From: Flectobacillus rivi
Lineage (GTDB): Bacteria > Bacteroidota > Bacteroidia > Cytophagales > Spirosomataceae
Assembly (NCBI RefSeq): GCF_030056655.1
Contig: NZ_JASHIE010000010.1
Span: 124,001 to 188,000 of the forward strand
Length of the DNA: 64,000 nucleotides
Reading direction: 5' to 3'
Under the pieces are notes generated by a model, which saw nothing but the letters and a program-made list of their open reading frames with translations, was not told the origin of the DNA and ran no database searches. The position numbers and the translations under genes are program-made. Below are positions 53,801-62,870 of the stretch, piece by piece; the first letter of the stretch is position 1; every line of letters begins with the position of its first letter.

Positions 53801-56800
53801 TTACTTTGTTGAGTCTTTTTTGGCAGGTTGAGGTTTTTTGAAAATACCATCAAGTACTCCTTTCTTCTGACTTTCTAATAGCTTTTTGGCTCTTTCTAAG
53901 GCTGCTTTTTTCAAGCTATCTGCCGTTGCCTTGGCTTGCGCTTGAATATCTCCTTGACCTGTTTTAAGCTTATCCTGTGCTTCTTTTAAAAGCTTTTCTT
54001 TTTCTGCCTTTAGTAAATCTTCCGCTTGTTGGACTGCTTGATTTTTGGCATTATCAATTTGAGATTTGATTTCGGAGGTAACAGCATCTTTCAAATTTTG
54101 TGCTGTACTGCTGTTATCAAAACGGACAATAGGCGATTTTAGCGTGCCTATTAATGACAAATCAAACTTGACTCTAGGAACATTATTCAGGGCTTTTCCT
54201 GTCCATTGTGTGAATAAATTATTAAAGCTTTGTCCAGCTTTGCCACTAGGTATATCGAAGGCTAATTTGTAGTCCATATCGCCAACGATGCCATGTTGTC
54301 CGCCAATATTAACTGCATAGTCATTCCACTTAACAGTAAATGGCTTAATTTTTAGAGTACCGTGGTCGATTTGAACCTGCATAAGTGCATTGTTCAATTG
54401 CAGGTCTTTTAATTGGGTCAATTTCGTATTTGCTACTAACTTTTCGATTAATGGACTATTTTGTAAGCTTGCTTTCAAGAGTTTTAATAAACCTGAACCG
54501 TTTAATGTGGCAAAATTCGGCATCATATCTTGTGTTAACTCACCATTGATTTTAAATTGAGAAGATACCTCTCCAACCATAAACTGCGCTAAAGGCATAA
54601 GGTATTTCACGACACTTAAATGCTGATAAGCCTCCGTGAAATTTACTTTCTCCAAATTTAATCCAAAATCAAATTTAGGGTGTGAAATATCACTTGGGTC
54701 ATAGCTACCTGTTGTGGCAAAACGTCCTCCTAATGCATCAAAATTGGTATTTTCAAGACGAATAGTACCGTTATTGATTCTGATAATCCCTTTTGCATTA
54801 TTCATGGCCATTTTGTCATAAACAATCTCGTTAGCTTGTGTATTGAGGCTTAATTGTAGGTTTTTAGGAACCTCCACGACACTAGGATGTGCATTGGGAT
54901 TTGGTGCTTGACCCGAAGTAGTGGCTTTGGGCTCAGAACTCATCCATTCATTGACATTAAAATGATTTGATTTGACCTGAAAATTTCCTTTCAAAACATC
55001 ATTCGTAAGTGCATAAGCCATGTAGTTATTCATCGTACCTGTTGCCTCGAAATCACTACTTCCTAGATATCCTTTGGACTGAGTAATAGTAAGACTGTTG
55101 GGAGAAAGCTTCGCTTGTCCTTGATCGATTTTAATACCTTGTGGTAATTCTTTTGAACGGTATTCAAAATTGGATACAGCCATTTGTCCATTTGTATTCA
55201 AACTACCATATCGTTTCGCTTTCAAATCTTTGAGATTCCCTTGCGTACGAATATCTGCATCGATTTTGCCTTTGAGTGTTGTGTTTTCTACAGGAAAAAT
55301 CTTTGTGATTTGTGTTAAATCAAGCTTGCCTTTAGCAGTGATATCCCACTTAAATGCATCAAAGTCTTGTACCGAACCTTTAGCTTGGAAAGTTTCATCT
55401 AAAACATGAAAAGTTGCTTCCTGAATTGCTAATAGGCTATTTTTAAGTGTTCCGTCTTGGTTGGTTAAGTTTGCTTTAAAGTGAATATCTTCAATGGGCT
55501 TGGCAAATTGCTTTGAAAGGATATACCCATTTTCTAAAAGCATTTGAGCATTTGTTACAGGAAATTGCCCTGTAAGTGAGTCATACGTGCCTTTACTATG
55601 AAGATCAACACCAAAGCGACCTTTCAGCTGAGTACCTTCGATAGGGAATAATTTTGTGAGTTCTTCTAGCTGAAACTCACCCTTTACGTCAGCATCAATG
55701 ATACTGCGAGATAGCCCCTTGATTTTAGCTTTTGCTTTGATAGGATTTTTACCAAAGTATAAATCAAAACGATTAAGAGCAATTTGAGTACTATCAAGTT
55801 GATTACTGGTGTTGTTAATGTCGCAATCTACCCAAACCTGACTAACGCCAGTTGGAAGAGAAGGATATTGGAAACTGCCATTTTTTACCTGTACATTCAA
55901 ATGGAATGACGGAATTGATTGAGAAGCATATAACCCCTTCACTTGTCCAGTACACTGAATATCTCCCTCTGCTTTCAACGCATCAAACTGATTTTGATAA
56001 ATCATAGGAACGAGTGAAACCAGATTTTTAAAATTAGTTTCAGGAGTCTGAAATGCTACATTCATCGTGTAGGTAGAATCCTGTTGTTGAACTTTTCCTG
56101 AAAACGATAATTCAAAATCGTTGAGACGAATGCGAGTATCTTGAAAAGAATAACTTTTGGCAGATTGATCAACCTGAATTAATGATTGCCATGCTAGCTT
56201 ACGTTGGCTAAAATAGTTTTTCCCTTCCCAAACTACCGAGGCCTGATTGATTTCAGTATTGGTAGCCAAGTCAAAAATCTGTTTGTTGATATCGCCACTA
56301 CCATTGTGTTCAATATCTGTCAGCAGTATTTCCGAGTCTTTTTGAAGGTCTTTGTATAAAATCGTTCCTTTTACAATTTGCCAATTTTGGATTTGTAACT
56401 GAACCCCTTCCGAAGGTTTTTCTGAAGTAGTACCTGTATCTTTAGAAGGCACAAAAATGTCATAATTCGCCTGACCATTTTTTAGGATTTTGACGTAAAT
56501 CTTAGGTTGCTCTAGGCGGATGTTTTGTATGATTTTTTGTCCTTTGATTAAACTCATTACATCAAAAGATAGCCCAAAACCTTTAGCCTGAGCTAACGTA
56601 TCCTGAGAAAATGGGGCAAGACCAACGATTCCAAAATCTTCGATAGTGATAGCCAAGTAGGGAAAATGACGAAACAAAGATAGGTTCAAGTCTGAGTAAT
56701 AAACTTTACCCTTTACCTGTTTGATAATGGCTTTATTGACTTGTTCCTGAATCTGATCCTTAAAAAAATAGGGTAAGGTATAGGCAAGACCTAACAATCC

Positions 56801-56839
56801 TGTTAAGACGGCCAATAGGGTAAGGCTTAGCTTTTTCAT
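53801..56839 (-). CDS. AsmA-like outer-membrane biogenesis protein
   Basis: From the ATG at 56839 it has 1012 residues, which puts the membrane anchor first (KKLSLTLLAVLTGLLGLAYTLPYFF); the longer frame adds 13 unrelated residues. The family pattern follows: VYYSDLNLSLFRHFPYLAITIEDFGIVG near the start, many beta strands with repeated WKGKL/DLTQI-type segments, and the C-terminal AsmA domain (DMDYKLAFDIPSGKAG, PRVKFDLSLIGTLKSP). A charged coiled-coil tail ends the protein. AsmA-like proteins span the periplasm and are thought to move phospholipids to the outer membrane. Confidence 0.88.
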   Translation of the reverse strand: MKKLSLTLLAVLTGLLGLAYTLPYFFKDQIQEQVNKAIIKQVKGKVYYSDLNLSLFRHFPYLAITIEDFGIVGLAPFSQDTLAQAKGFGLSFDVMSLIKGQKIIQNIRLEQPKIYVKILKNGQANYDIFVPSKDTGTTSEKPSEGVQLQIQNWQIVKGTILYKDLQKDSEILLTDIEHNGSGDINKQIFDLATNTEINQASVVWEGKNYFSQRKLAWQSLIQVDQSAKSYSFQDTRIRLNDFELSFSGKVQQQDSTYTMNVAFQTPETNFKNLVSLVPMIYQNQFDALKAEGDIQCTGQVKGLYASQSIPSFHLNVQVKNGSFQYPSLPTGVSQVWVDCDINNTSNQLDSTQIALNRFDLYFGKNPIKAKAKIKGLSRSIIDADVKGEFQLEELTKLFPIEGTQLKGRFGVDLHSKGTYDSLTGQFPVTNAQMLLENGYILSKQFAKPIEDIHFKANLTNQDGTLKNSLLAIQEATFHVLDETFQAKGSVQDFDAFKWDITAKGKLDLTQITKIFPVENTTLKGKIDADIRTQGNLKDLKAKRYGSLNTNGQMAVSNFEYRSKELPQGIKIDQGQAKLSPNSLTITQSKGYLGSSDFEATGTMNNYMAYALTNDVLKGNFQVKSNHFNVNEWMSSEPKATTSGQAPNPNAHPSVVEVPKNLQLSLNTQANEIVYDKMAMNNAKGIIRINNGTIRLENTNFDALGGRFATTGSYDPSDISHPKFDFGLNLEKVNFTEAYQHLSVVKYLMPLAQFMVGEVSSQFKINGELTQDMMPNFATLNGSGLLKLLKASLQNSPLIEKLVANTKLTQLKDLQLNNALMQVQIDHGTLKIKPFTVKWNDYAVNIGGQHGIVGDMDYKLAFDIPSGKAGQSFNNLFTQWTGKALNNVPRVKFDLSLIGTLKSPIVRFDNSSTAQNLKDAVTSEIKSQIDNAKNQAVQQAEDLLKAEKEKLLKEAQDKLKTGQGDIQAQAKATADSLKKAALERAKKLLESQKKGVLDGIFKKPQPAKKDSTK

Positions 56840-57049
56840 AGTTGTTAGATAAAAACATGTACTTCGTTGTACATGCAAAGTAAGTAATAATGATTATGTG
56901 TTAGGCAAGAAGCCATAAACCTTAGGCAAAATGAATAAAAGGACTAAATTTTGCCTATAGTGATACTGAATAATTGAAGCACTATTACTTTACAACGAAT
57001 CATAAGTTAAAAATTGTGAGTTAATTGAGCAAATGGACGCTCGATATTT

Positions 57050-57265
57050 AGTGAATTAGTGATTGGCGAATGAGTGATTATTTTTACTTGTAGAGACGCA
57101 ATGTTTGCGTCTAAGGAAGTATCAGGTTAAAACCATGGAATCAAAAAAGCGGTCAGAAAATATTTTCCAACCGCTTTTTGATGTTACTATGCTAGATTTC
57201 ACTTGGCTTGAGACTCAAACATGGCGCATCGACTGCTAGCGTACAAATTTTTCGAATAACCACTA
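57050..57265. repeat. Palindromic intergenic repeat, family A copy 2
   Basis: This stretch aligns with the 33525-33848 element. It shares the GATT...GAGTGATTAT arm, the TAGAGACGCAAT/TTGCGTC palindrome (57091-57112, inverted relative to copy 1), and the A6-GCGGTC...ACCGC-T5 hairpin (57143-57179), here with two internal mismatches. It also shares the arm reading GATGTTACTATGCTAGATTTCAC, split as GATGTTACTA and TGCTAGATTTCAC, and ends near ACAAATTTTTCGAATAACC. It fills the gap between gmhA and the AsmA-like gene, both on the minus strand. No ORF is present; 56840-57049 shows nothing else I recognise. Confidence 0.65.
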
Positions 57266-57280
57266 ACAATTAACAGATAA

Positions 57281-57862
57281 CTACTGCCCAATAACCAATT
57301 TCTCGATAAGTAAAATCAAAATATGAATTACCTTGATATGTACTTCTTGAATACGGTCGGCATAGCCAAAATGCGGAACAATGATTTCTACATCTGCTTG
57401 TCCTGCTAGCTTTCCACCATCTTTTCCTGATAAAATCACGATTTTCATGCCTTTGGCTTTGGCAGCTTCTACGGCACGAATCACGTTGGCAGAGTTGCCA
57501 CTGGTAGAGATACCCAATAGCACATCTCCTGTATTACCCAAACCTTCTACAAAGCGAGAAAAAATATATTCAAAGCCATAATCATTACCTACGCAAGAAA
57601 TATGGGAAACATCTGATATAGCAATGGCAGGCATCGAACGGCGTTCGTTACGATAACGACCCGAAAGTTCTTCAGCAAAGTGCATGGCATCGCAATGCGA
57701 ACCACCGTTTCCACAAGAGATAATCTTGTTATTTTGCTTAATAGCATCAGCCATTAATTGTGCTGCGGCTTCAATTTGCTGAATATTATGTTCGTCCGAT
57801 AAAAACTTCTGGAGAACAAGTTGAGCTTCGTTAAGCTCTTGTGATATGATATTTTTTAGCAC
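57281..57862 (-). CDS. gmhA: Sedoheptulose-7-phosphate isomerase (SIS domain)
   Basis: The 193-residue SIS-domain protein has the GmhA length and motifs: IISCGNGGSHCDAMHFAEELSGRY, ISDVSHISCVGNDYGFEYIFSRFVEGLG, GISTSGNSANVIRAVEAAKAKG and DRIQEVHIKVIHILI with the zinc-linked His. GmhA converts sedoheptulose-7-phosphate to D-glycero-D-manno-heptose-7-phosphate for lipopolysaccharide heptose. No other heptose gene is adjacent. A structured leader and a family B repeat lie upstream. Confidence 0.92.
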   Translation of the reverse strand: MLKNIISQELNEAQLVLQKFLSDEHNIQQIEAAAQLMADAIKQNNKIISCGNGGSHCDAMHFAEELSGRYRNERRSMPAIAISDVSHISCVGNDYGFEYIFSRFVEGLGNTGDVLLGISTSGNSANVIRAVEAAKAKGMKIVILSGKDGGKLAGQADVEIIVPHFGYADRIQEVHIKVIHILILLIEKLVIGQ

Positions 57863-57920
57863 TGATTCTCAAAAATTTAATGAAGCCTAATGGCAATTTG
57901 GAGACTGATTTGGGATTTTT

Positions 57921-57986
57921 GAGAAATATCCGTAGCCCTGTGGCTAGTTACATTTCTCGCATAATTTTATTTTGTGTACAAAATTA
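57921..57986 (-). promoter_or_regulatory. gmhA -7 element and leader hairpin
   Basis: On the minus strand TAATTTTG (57986-57979) fits TAnnTTTG. The leader then contains a hairpin with two stems: GAGAAAT/ATTTCTC (57958-57952 with 57927-57921) and an inner TAGCC/GGCTA (57946-57942 with 57937-57933). An AAAAAT tract follows the hairpin. Whether it regulates gmhA is unknown. Confidence 0.35.
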
Positions 57987-57994
57987 CAAATTCC

Positions 57995-58232
57995 CCATCG
58001 AGTGGTCTACGAAGGATTGAAAAAATTTCGGATGTCGGATTAGGGTTGTACGAAGGATTTCCAATAATTGCGGATTTGGGATTTCTGATTTCGGAAATTA
58101 AGGAAAATACCTTTGCTTTTACAAAATAAAAAAGATTACACTTCCGAAATCCAACATCCGATATCCCCAATAAACGGTTTTTAAAATCCTTCCTAAAACC
58201 CTAATTCACAACTCACAATTCAACACTCATAC
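57995..58232 (-). repeat. Palindromic intergenic repeat, family B copy 1
   Basis: Read on the minus strand, this begins right after the stop codon of the TPM gene with GAGTGTTGAATTGTGAGTTG. It continues with GGGGATATCGGATGTTGG, TTTCGGAAGTGTAA, a TTTTGTAAAA core, AAAGGTATTTT, and TTCCGAAATCAGAAATCCC. It aligns almost end to end with the element at 63667-63875, which has the same sense relative to its upstream gene. The distal end is rearranged and has an extra CATCCGAAATTT segment. The ORF that can be read through it is spurious. Confidence 0.75.
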
Positions 58233-59009
58233 TTAATAGTCTCCGCCAGCGCCACCGCCACCGAAGTCACCACCGCCGAAGCCTCCGAAGTCAAAACCAC
58301 TGTCGCCTCCGCCACCACCGCTACGATTACCCCATGACGAGCCGCCAGTAATGATAATTGGAGGTGTCCAGCCACCGCCTCGGTAGCCTCCACGACCACC
58401 GCCGCCGCCACGTTTTGAAATAATGATAGAAATAACGATAAATATAATGACGAGAATAACAATGATAAAAAAGCCCAATGGACTGTCATCATCTGAGGTC
58501 GCATCAGATTTGAATTCACCGCTTGCACGCTGAATCATTTCATCGGTAGCCTCGTTTAGACCTTGATACCATTGTTGTTGCTTGAAATTCGGAACAATAA
58601 TCGTATTGATGATTCTTTTACAGATAGCATCGGGCAAAACATCTTCGATACCTCTACCTGTTACGATGCGAATTTTACGAGTTTCGGTAGCCCACAAGAG
58701 CAATACCCCATTGTTTTTATCTTTAGCCCCAACTCCCCACGTTTTGGCAATTTTCATGGCATAATCATACGGATCAGACTCACCTGTATTTTTTACAATG
58801 ACAATTGAAATTTCTGTAGAGGTCGAATCACGATAGCCTCTAAGTTTTTGTTCTAATGCGTTACGCTCTTCTGGCTTGAGTTTCATCACGAAATCACTTA
58901 CCATAAGAGGAGGGTTAGGCTGTGCAGGAATATCTTGTCCAATCGCTTTTACAAAAAATGATAAAGACAAAATAAGTACTGCCAAATATTGTTGTATTTT
59001 TCTAGACAT
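58233..59009 (-). CDS. TPM-domain protein, membrane-anchored
   Basis: The 258-residue protein has a signal peptide (about 1-24), a TPM domain (about 30-160; VSDFVMKLKPEERNALEQKL, STEISIVIVKNTGESDPYDYA, WGVGAKDKNNGVLLLWA, RIVTGRGIEDVLPDAI), one transmembrane helix (about 175-198), and a Gly-rich tail ending GGGGAGGDY. TPM (YgcG/Psb32-like) proteins occur with LemA in a conserved gene group linked to envelope stress or membrane-protein repair; the activity is not settled. It is the third gene of the lemA-tpm-tpm set. Confidence 0.9.
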   Translation of the reverse strand: MSRKIQQYLAVLILSLSFFVKAIGQDIPAQPNPPLMVSDFVMKLKPEERNALEQKLRGYRDSTSTEISIVIVKNTGESDPYDYAMKIAKTWGVGAKDKNNGVLLLWATETRKIRIVTGRGIEDVLPDAICKRIINTIIVPNFKQQQWYQGLNEATDEMIQRASGEFKSDATSDDDSPLGFFIIVILVIIFIVISIIISKRGGGGGRGGYRGGGWTPPIIITGGSSWGNRSGGGGGDSGFDFGGFGGGDFGGGGAGGDY

Positions 59010-59038
59010 GACTGATTAGATAGGATGGCATGTTATAA

Positions 59039-59464
59039 TTAATCACCAAATGAAATTTCATCAGAAATCTCATTAATATCATCCGATTGATAGGGAAAGA
59101 ATTGCTTGAGCGCAACTCCCGATTTTTGAATACCTACAGCAAAACCTGCCGCAAACTGATTCATGACAAAATGAGATTGCATATCATTACGTATGTCTTG
59201 CCAAAAATTGGCAGGAACAACGTCATTAATGCCTTTGTCTCCCAAAATAGCAAATTTGCGGTCAACGATAGCTAAGTAAAACAACACCCCATTTCGTTGT
59301 GCGGTTTTGTGAAGTTCGAGCTGAGCAAACACGGCTTTAGCTCTCTCGAGCACGTCTCCAGGACAGAATTGTTCAACATGAACTTTGATTTCGCCCGAAG
59401 TTTCTTTCTCAGCAGCTTTGATAGCTTCGACAATGATACTTTGTTGTTCTTCAGAAAGTAGCAT
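59039..59464 (-). CDS. TPM-domain protein, soluble type
   Basis: I choose the ATG at 59464 (141 residues), which begins LLSEEQQSIIVEAIKAAEKETSGEIKVHVE, the usual start of this short TPM group. The longer frame from 59503 runs into the preceding hairpin. The TPM core continues with GVLFYLAIVDRKFAILGDKGINDVV and FAAGFAVGIQKSGVAL. No signal peptide is visible. It lies between lemA and the membrane-anchored TPM gene. Confidence 0.88.
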   Translation of the reverse strand: MLLSEEQQSIIVEAIKAAEKETSGEIKVHVEQFCPGDVLERAKAVFAQLELHKTAQRNGVLFYLAIVDRKFAILGDKGINDVVPANFWQDIRNDMQSHFVMNQFAAGFAVGIQKSGVALKQFFPYQSDDINEISDEISFGD

Positions 59465-59470
59465 AAGAAT

Positions 59471-59550
59471 ATTGGAAAAAAGAAAACAGCTAAATTTAAG
59501 CACTTTCTCAACAATAGTATAGCTGAGAAGTTACTTAAATTTAGCTGTTT
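59471..59550 (-). terminator. Strong hairpin between lemA and the first TPM gene
   Basis: A perfect 17-bp inverted repeat (59484-59500 with 59534-59550) has an inner stem TTCTCA/TGAGAA (59505-59510 with 59524-59529). On the minus strand it is followed by TTTTCTTTTTTC. It lies 8 nt after lemA and ahead of the TPM genes, so it can end most lemA transcripts. Confidence 0.8.
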
Positions 59551-59557
59551 CGGAGGA

Positions 59558-60145
59558 TTATTTAGAGAAATCTACCGATGGTGCTTTTTGAGCAGAAGCA
59601 TCAGCTTCGAAATAGCCTTTTTTGCTAAAACCAGAGAAACCTGCAATTAAGCTGTTCGGGAATGTCACCACTTTATTGTTGAATTCCTTTACAGTATCAT
59701 TAAAACGGTCACGTTCTTCTTTGATTCTATTTTCTGTACCTTCCAATTGTGCTTGTAGCTCAGAGAAGTTTTCAGTTGCTTTCAACGTTGGATAGTTTTC
59801 AGCTACTGCCATTAATCTTGAAAGAGCACCGCTCAATTGGCTTTGAGCTTCTTGGAATTTCTTCATGTTTTCAGGCGAAAGATCACTTGCGTCTAACTTG
59901 ATTTGAGTCGCACTAGCACGAGCACTGATTACGTCTGTTAATGTACTTTTTTCAAAATTTGCTACTCCTTGTACTGTTTTTACAAGGTTTGGAATAAGGT
60001 CAGCACGGCGCTGATAAGCAGTTTGTACTTTTGCCCAAGATGCTTCTACATCTTGTTCGCTTGTAGCCATTCCGTTTCTTACACCGATTCCCCAGAATAC
60101 TAAAACTGCTGCAACAACTAATGCAATGATGGTTCCTTTTGACAT
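59558..60145 (-). CDS. LemA family protein
   Basis: The 195-residue protein has an N-terminal membrane helix (about 3-22), followed by a helical bundle with the LemA signature: VEASWAKVQTAYQRRADLIPNLVKTVQGVANFE, LMAVAENYPTLKATENFSELQAQLEGTENRI and the NSLIAGFSGF end. LemA proteins have the helices outside the membrane; their biochemical role is not known. The gene starts a lemA-tpm-tpm group with its own promoter. Confidence 0.95.
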   Translation of the reverse strand: MSKGTIIALVVAAVLVFWGIGVRNGMATSEQDVEASWAKVQTAYQRRADLIPNLVKTVQGVANFEKSTLTDVISARASATQIKLDASDLSPENMKKFQEAQSQLSGALSRLMAVAENYPTLKATENFSELQAQLEGTENRIKEERDRFNDTVKEFNNKVVTFPNSLIAGFSGFSKKGYFEADASAQKAPSVDFSK

Positions 60146-60232
60146 AGTCTTGGTAAATTTTAAAGTTAAAATTGTGGATAAACTCCGAGTGGATAGGTTA
60201 CCCCTTGGAAGTGCCTCTTAGACGACACAAGC

Positions 60233-60262
60233 CAAATATAAGTCTCGATTTAGATTTGACAA
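60233..60262 (-). promoter_or_regulatory. Promoter of the lemA-tpm group
   Basis: On the minus strand TTG (60262-60260), a 19-bp spacer and TATATTTG (60240-60233) match the Bacteroidota consensus closely. The leader would be about 80 nt. The remaining gap 60263-60455 down to the cryptochrome gene holds only a weak TAGTTGAGA inverted repeat. Confidence 0.75.
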
Positions 60263-60455
60263 GTTAAGTATTTTATATCAGGAAAAAAAAGCTTTCTCCA
60301 AAACCTAATGTCATATTAATCTCGATTCTTTGTCAAATGTATAGTAAAAAAGACTAGCCAAAACGATTTCTAGTTGAGACGCTTTTTTTGTGGATGAATG
60401 GTAACCTGTTTATTTGAAATGCGAGAAATACCAACAACCTAACTAGGAATCTCAA

Positions 60456-61868
60456 CTACTTTTTTCGCCAACGATTTACATCAAACAATGCTTTTGGAAA
60501 GTTTACACCTATATGTACTTGATACTTTTGTTGCTCTAAAGGTGGCAATGCCGAAATCAAGTGAACCTTATCAGCTGGAACCGAAGCTAATGCTGGTAGC
60601 CAATGTTTCACATATTCACCTTGGCTATCGTAACGAGTAGCTTGTGTCAAAATATTAAAATAGCGATTTTCGCGAGGATCATTGCCTACGCCTGCTACAT
60701 AATTCCAGTTGCCCCAGTTAGAGCATACATCATAATCGAGTAGTTGACTCTCAAACCAACTAGCGCCCCAAGTCCAATCTATTTTTAAATCTTTTACCAA
60801 GAAACTAGCCACATTTTGTCGTCCGCGGTTTGACATAAATCCTGTAGCAAGGAGCTCTTTCATATTAGCATCAATCAAAGGAATACCTGTCTCTCCGTTT
60901 TTCCAAAGCTCAAATATTCTCTTATTTCGACTCCACTGCACGTGCTGATCTTGTTTGATACCTTTTGCCGAAAAAATTCTATTGCCATATTTCATCGAAA
61001 CAAAACGGAAGTAGTCACGCCAAAGAAGCTCAAAAATCAGCCAATACGTTGAATCATTTTTGACACGCTGGTATTCATACTCTTGGACTTGCTGATAAAT
61101 ATGCCTTGGCGAAATACAGCCGTTTGCTAGCCAAACAGAGAACTTTGACGAAAAGTCCATACCAAGCATTTCGTTGCGGGTTTCTTTATAAACCTTTAGT
61201 AAATCTTGTTCCCAAATGTATTCTTTCAAACGTTGATTTGCTGCATCTTCACCACCTACATAATGAGTAGTAGCATCAGAGGAGTATCCTAGCAGACTTT
61301 CAGCCGTAGGCATAGTACCAATGCTTACATTAGTTTTGAACAAAAGAGCATAAGGGGTATCAAAGCAAGAGCGTACGTTACATGACTTTTCTACTCTATT
61401 TCTAAATTGTGTAAAAACGTCTGGCAACTGGTCAATATCGAAAGGTAAATCATCAATGTGAAATAAGGTCGAAGTCCAGAAAAAGGACATTGATTTACCC
61501 ATCGTCTGCAAGGCTTCTTCTACTTTAGCATCAACATCTGTTTCTTCGGAAGTTACTTCTTCTGAGCAGTAGACCGCCTCTGCTTCTAGTTCAACTGCCA
61601 ACTGAGGGAGAATTTCTTCTGGCTTTCCAACTCTGACAATCAAACCTGAGCTGATAGATTGAAGGTTTTTTCGAAGATTTTGAACGGATTCTATTAAAAA
61701 TTGGGTTCTAAGCCATCCTGTTTTCGAAAAACCTACAGATAGCTCCTCAAATTGCCTAGGGTCAAAAATATATACAGGGAATACGTTTGTGGTTTTTTGA
61801 GAGGCTTTCCACAAAGGCTCATGATCGTGTACTCTTAAATCGTTGCGATACCAAACTATAATACTCAT
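60456..61868 (-). CDS. DASH-family cryptochrome/photolyase
   Basis: The 470-residue protein opens with the photolyase start VWYRNDLRVHDHEPL and a Rossmann domain for the antenna cofactor. The FAD-binding helical domain follows: LIFELLWRDYFRF, TGIPLIDANMKELLATGFMSNRGRQNVASFLVKDLKIDW and WGNWNYVAGVGNDPRENRYFN. These fit the DASH type, which mainly repairs cyclobutane dimers in single-stranded DNA and senses blue light. It is co-oriented with an upstream methyltransferase gene 57 bp away, so the pair may be an operon. Confidence 0.93.
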   Translation of the reverse strand: MSIIVWYRNDLRVHDHEPLWKASQKTTNVFPVYIFDPRQFEELSVGFSKTGWLRTQFLIESVQNLRKNLQSISSGLIVRVGKPEEILPQLAVELEAEAVYCSEEVTSEETDVDAKVEEALQTMGKSMSFFWTSTLFHIDDLPFDIDQLPDVFTQFRNRVEKSCNVRSCFDTPYALLFKTNVSIGTMPTAESLLGYSSDATTHYVGGEDAANQRLKEYIWEQDLLKVYKETRNEMLGMDFSSKFSVWLANGCISPRHIYQQVQEYEYQRVKNDSTYWLIFELLWRDYFRFVSMKYGNRIFSAKGIKQDQHVQWSRNKRIFELWKNGETGIPLIDANMKELLATGFMSNRGRQNVASFLVKDLKIDWTWGASWFESQLLDYDVCSNWGNWNYVAGVGNDPRENRYFNILTQATRYDSQGEYVKHWLPALASVPADKVHLISALPPLEQQKYQVHIGVNFPKALFDVNRWRKK

Positions 61869-61925
61869 TTTAATATGTTTTTTAGTGTATAACTTTCTGC
61901 GGGAGTTTTAGTTTTAGGAAAATTA

Positions 61926-62639
61926 TTATTGGTTAGTTTCCACGACCACTTCCCAGCGAAATGCCCAGCGCCATCGGATACGGTAATGACGAATGCCAGC
62001 TCTTTCAAGCAATGAAACTATTTCCGACTTTTTGAAGGCTCGCCAGACAGAAAGTTTGGCATCATGCTTCACAAGATAAGATTTGAGGAAAAGCTTAGTA
62101 ATCCAAGCAATCGAATGATAAGCAAACCAATGGCGATGAATATCATTGATGACAAAACCCAAACGGCATTGTTTTTTGAGCAATTCAAAAAGTCGAATGA
62201 GCTGTTCGTCTGTAAAATGATGACAAAAAAGCGTCATACCCACAATGTCAAAAGTATGTTGTTGAAAACTTTCAGCAAAAACGTTTTCATGTAAATAGCT
62301 AATGTCGTGAAAGGATTGAGTTCTTTTTTTTGCAAAATCAATCATAAAATCGTTGGCGTCTATACCAATGAGCTTACTATTATATCCCTTTTTCTGAAGC
62401 CATCGCGCCATTAATTTTAGCATATCACCACCGCCACAGCCCAAATCACCAATTACCATAGTTTGAGCTTTATCATGATTTTTCAAAAGGGCTCGTAACC
62501 CTCCAATAGTAACTTGATTTCCCCCTAGGTATTGATTGATGAGTGCCAATTCCTCTAAATTCTGGCGAAGAGCATCGTTATCAAGCTCAAAATCGTCGAT
62601 GAGTTCAGGCTGATTGCTTCGATATGATAAGTCTGGCAT
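61926..62639 (-). CDS. SAM-dependent methyltransferase
   Basis: The 237-residue class I methyltransferase has motif I VIGDLGCGGGDMLKLMARWL (SAM-binding loop), IGIDANDFMIDFA for the acidic SAM-ribose contact, and a later FDIVGMTLFCHHF. The substrate is not known; related genes in Bacteroidota often sit in polyketide or aryl-polyene/carotenoid-like clusters, but none is here. It is transcribed just ahead of the cryptochrome gene. Confidence 0.85.
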   Translation of the reverse strand: MPDLSYRSNQPELIDDFELDNDALRQNLEELALINQYLGGNQVTIGGLRALLKNHDKAQTMVIGDLGCGGGDMLKLMARWLQKKGYNSKLIGIDANDFMIDFAKKRTQSFHDISYLHENVFAESFQQHTFDIVGMTLFCHHFTDEQLIRLFELLKKQCRLGFVINDIHRHWFAYHSIAWITKLFLKSYLVKHDAKLSVWRAFKKSEIVSLLERAGIRHYRIRWRWAFRWEVVVETNQ

Positions 62640-62870
62640 AAGGGAAAGGATGAGTTTTTGGTAGAGACCGAAGTCTTTTGGACGATAGTCACTTGAAAAG
62701 AATTTCTATAGGTAATTATCTAGTAAACGTAAGATATATTGTATCTACTGTATAAAGAGATATTTGCCATTTTTGTTTTGTAAAAAGAGCTAAGAATACA
62801 TCAGCATTTGTAACAAGAATATTGGAATGCTAATTTCAACATCATAAACTGTAACTAAAAGGAAACGAGA

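Noticed and set aside
57967..58170. 67-codon minus-strand ORF beginning MGISDVGFRK
   Set aside because: It lies within a family B palindromic repeat and is the translation of the repeat; the same opening residues recur at 63713 in the other copy. No ribosome site or coding signal.
58220..58528. 102-codon ORF overlapping the end of the TPM gene
   Set aside because: Shadow frame of the Gly-rich tail; GGC/GGT repeats keep alternative frames open.
60371..60458. TAGTTGAGA/TCTCAACTA inverted repeat at the end of the cryptochrome gene
   Set aside because: The stem is only 9 bp with a 70-nt loop and no T-run on the minus strand, so it is not a credible terminator.
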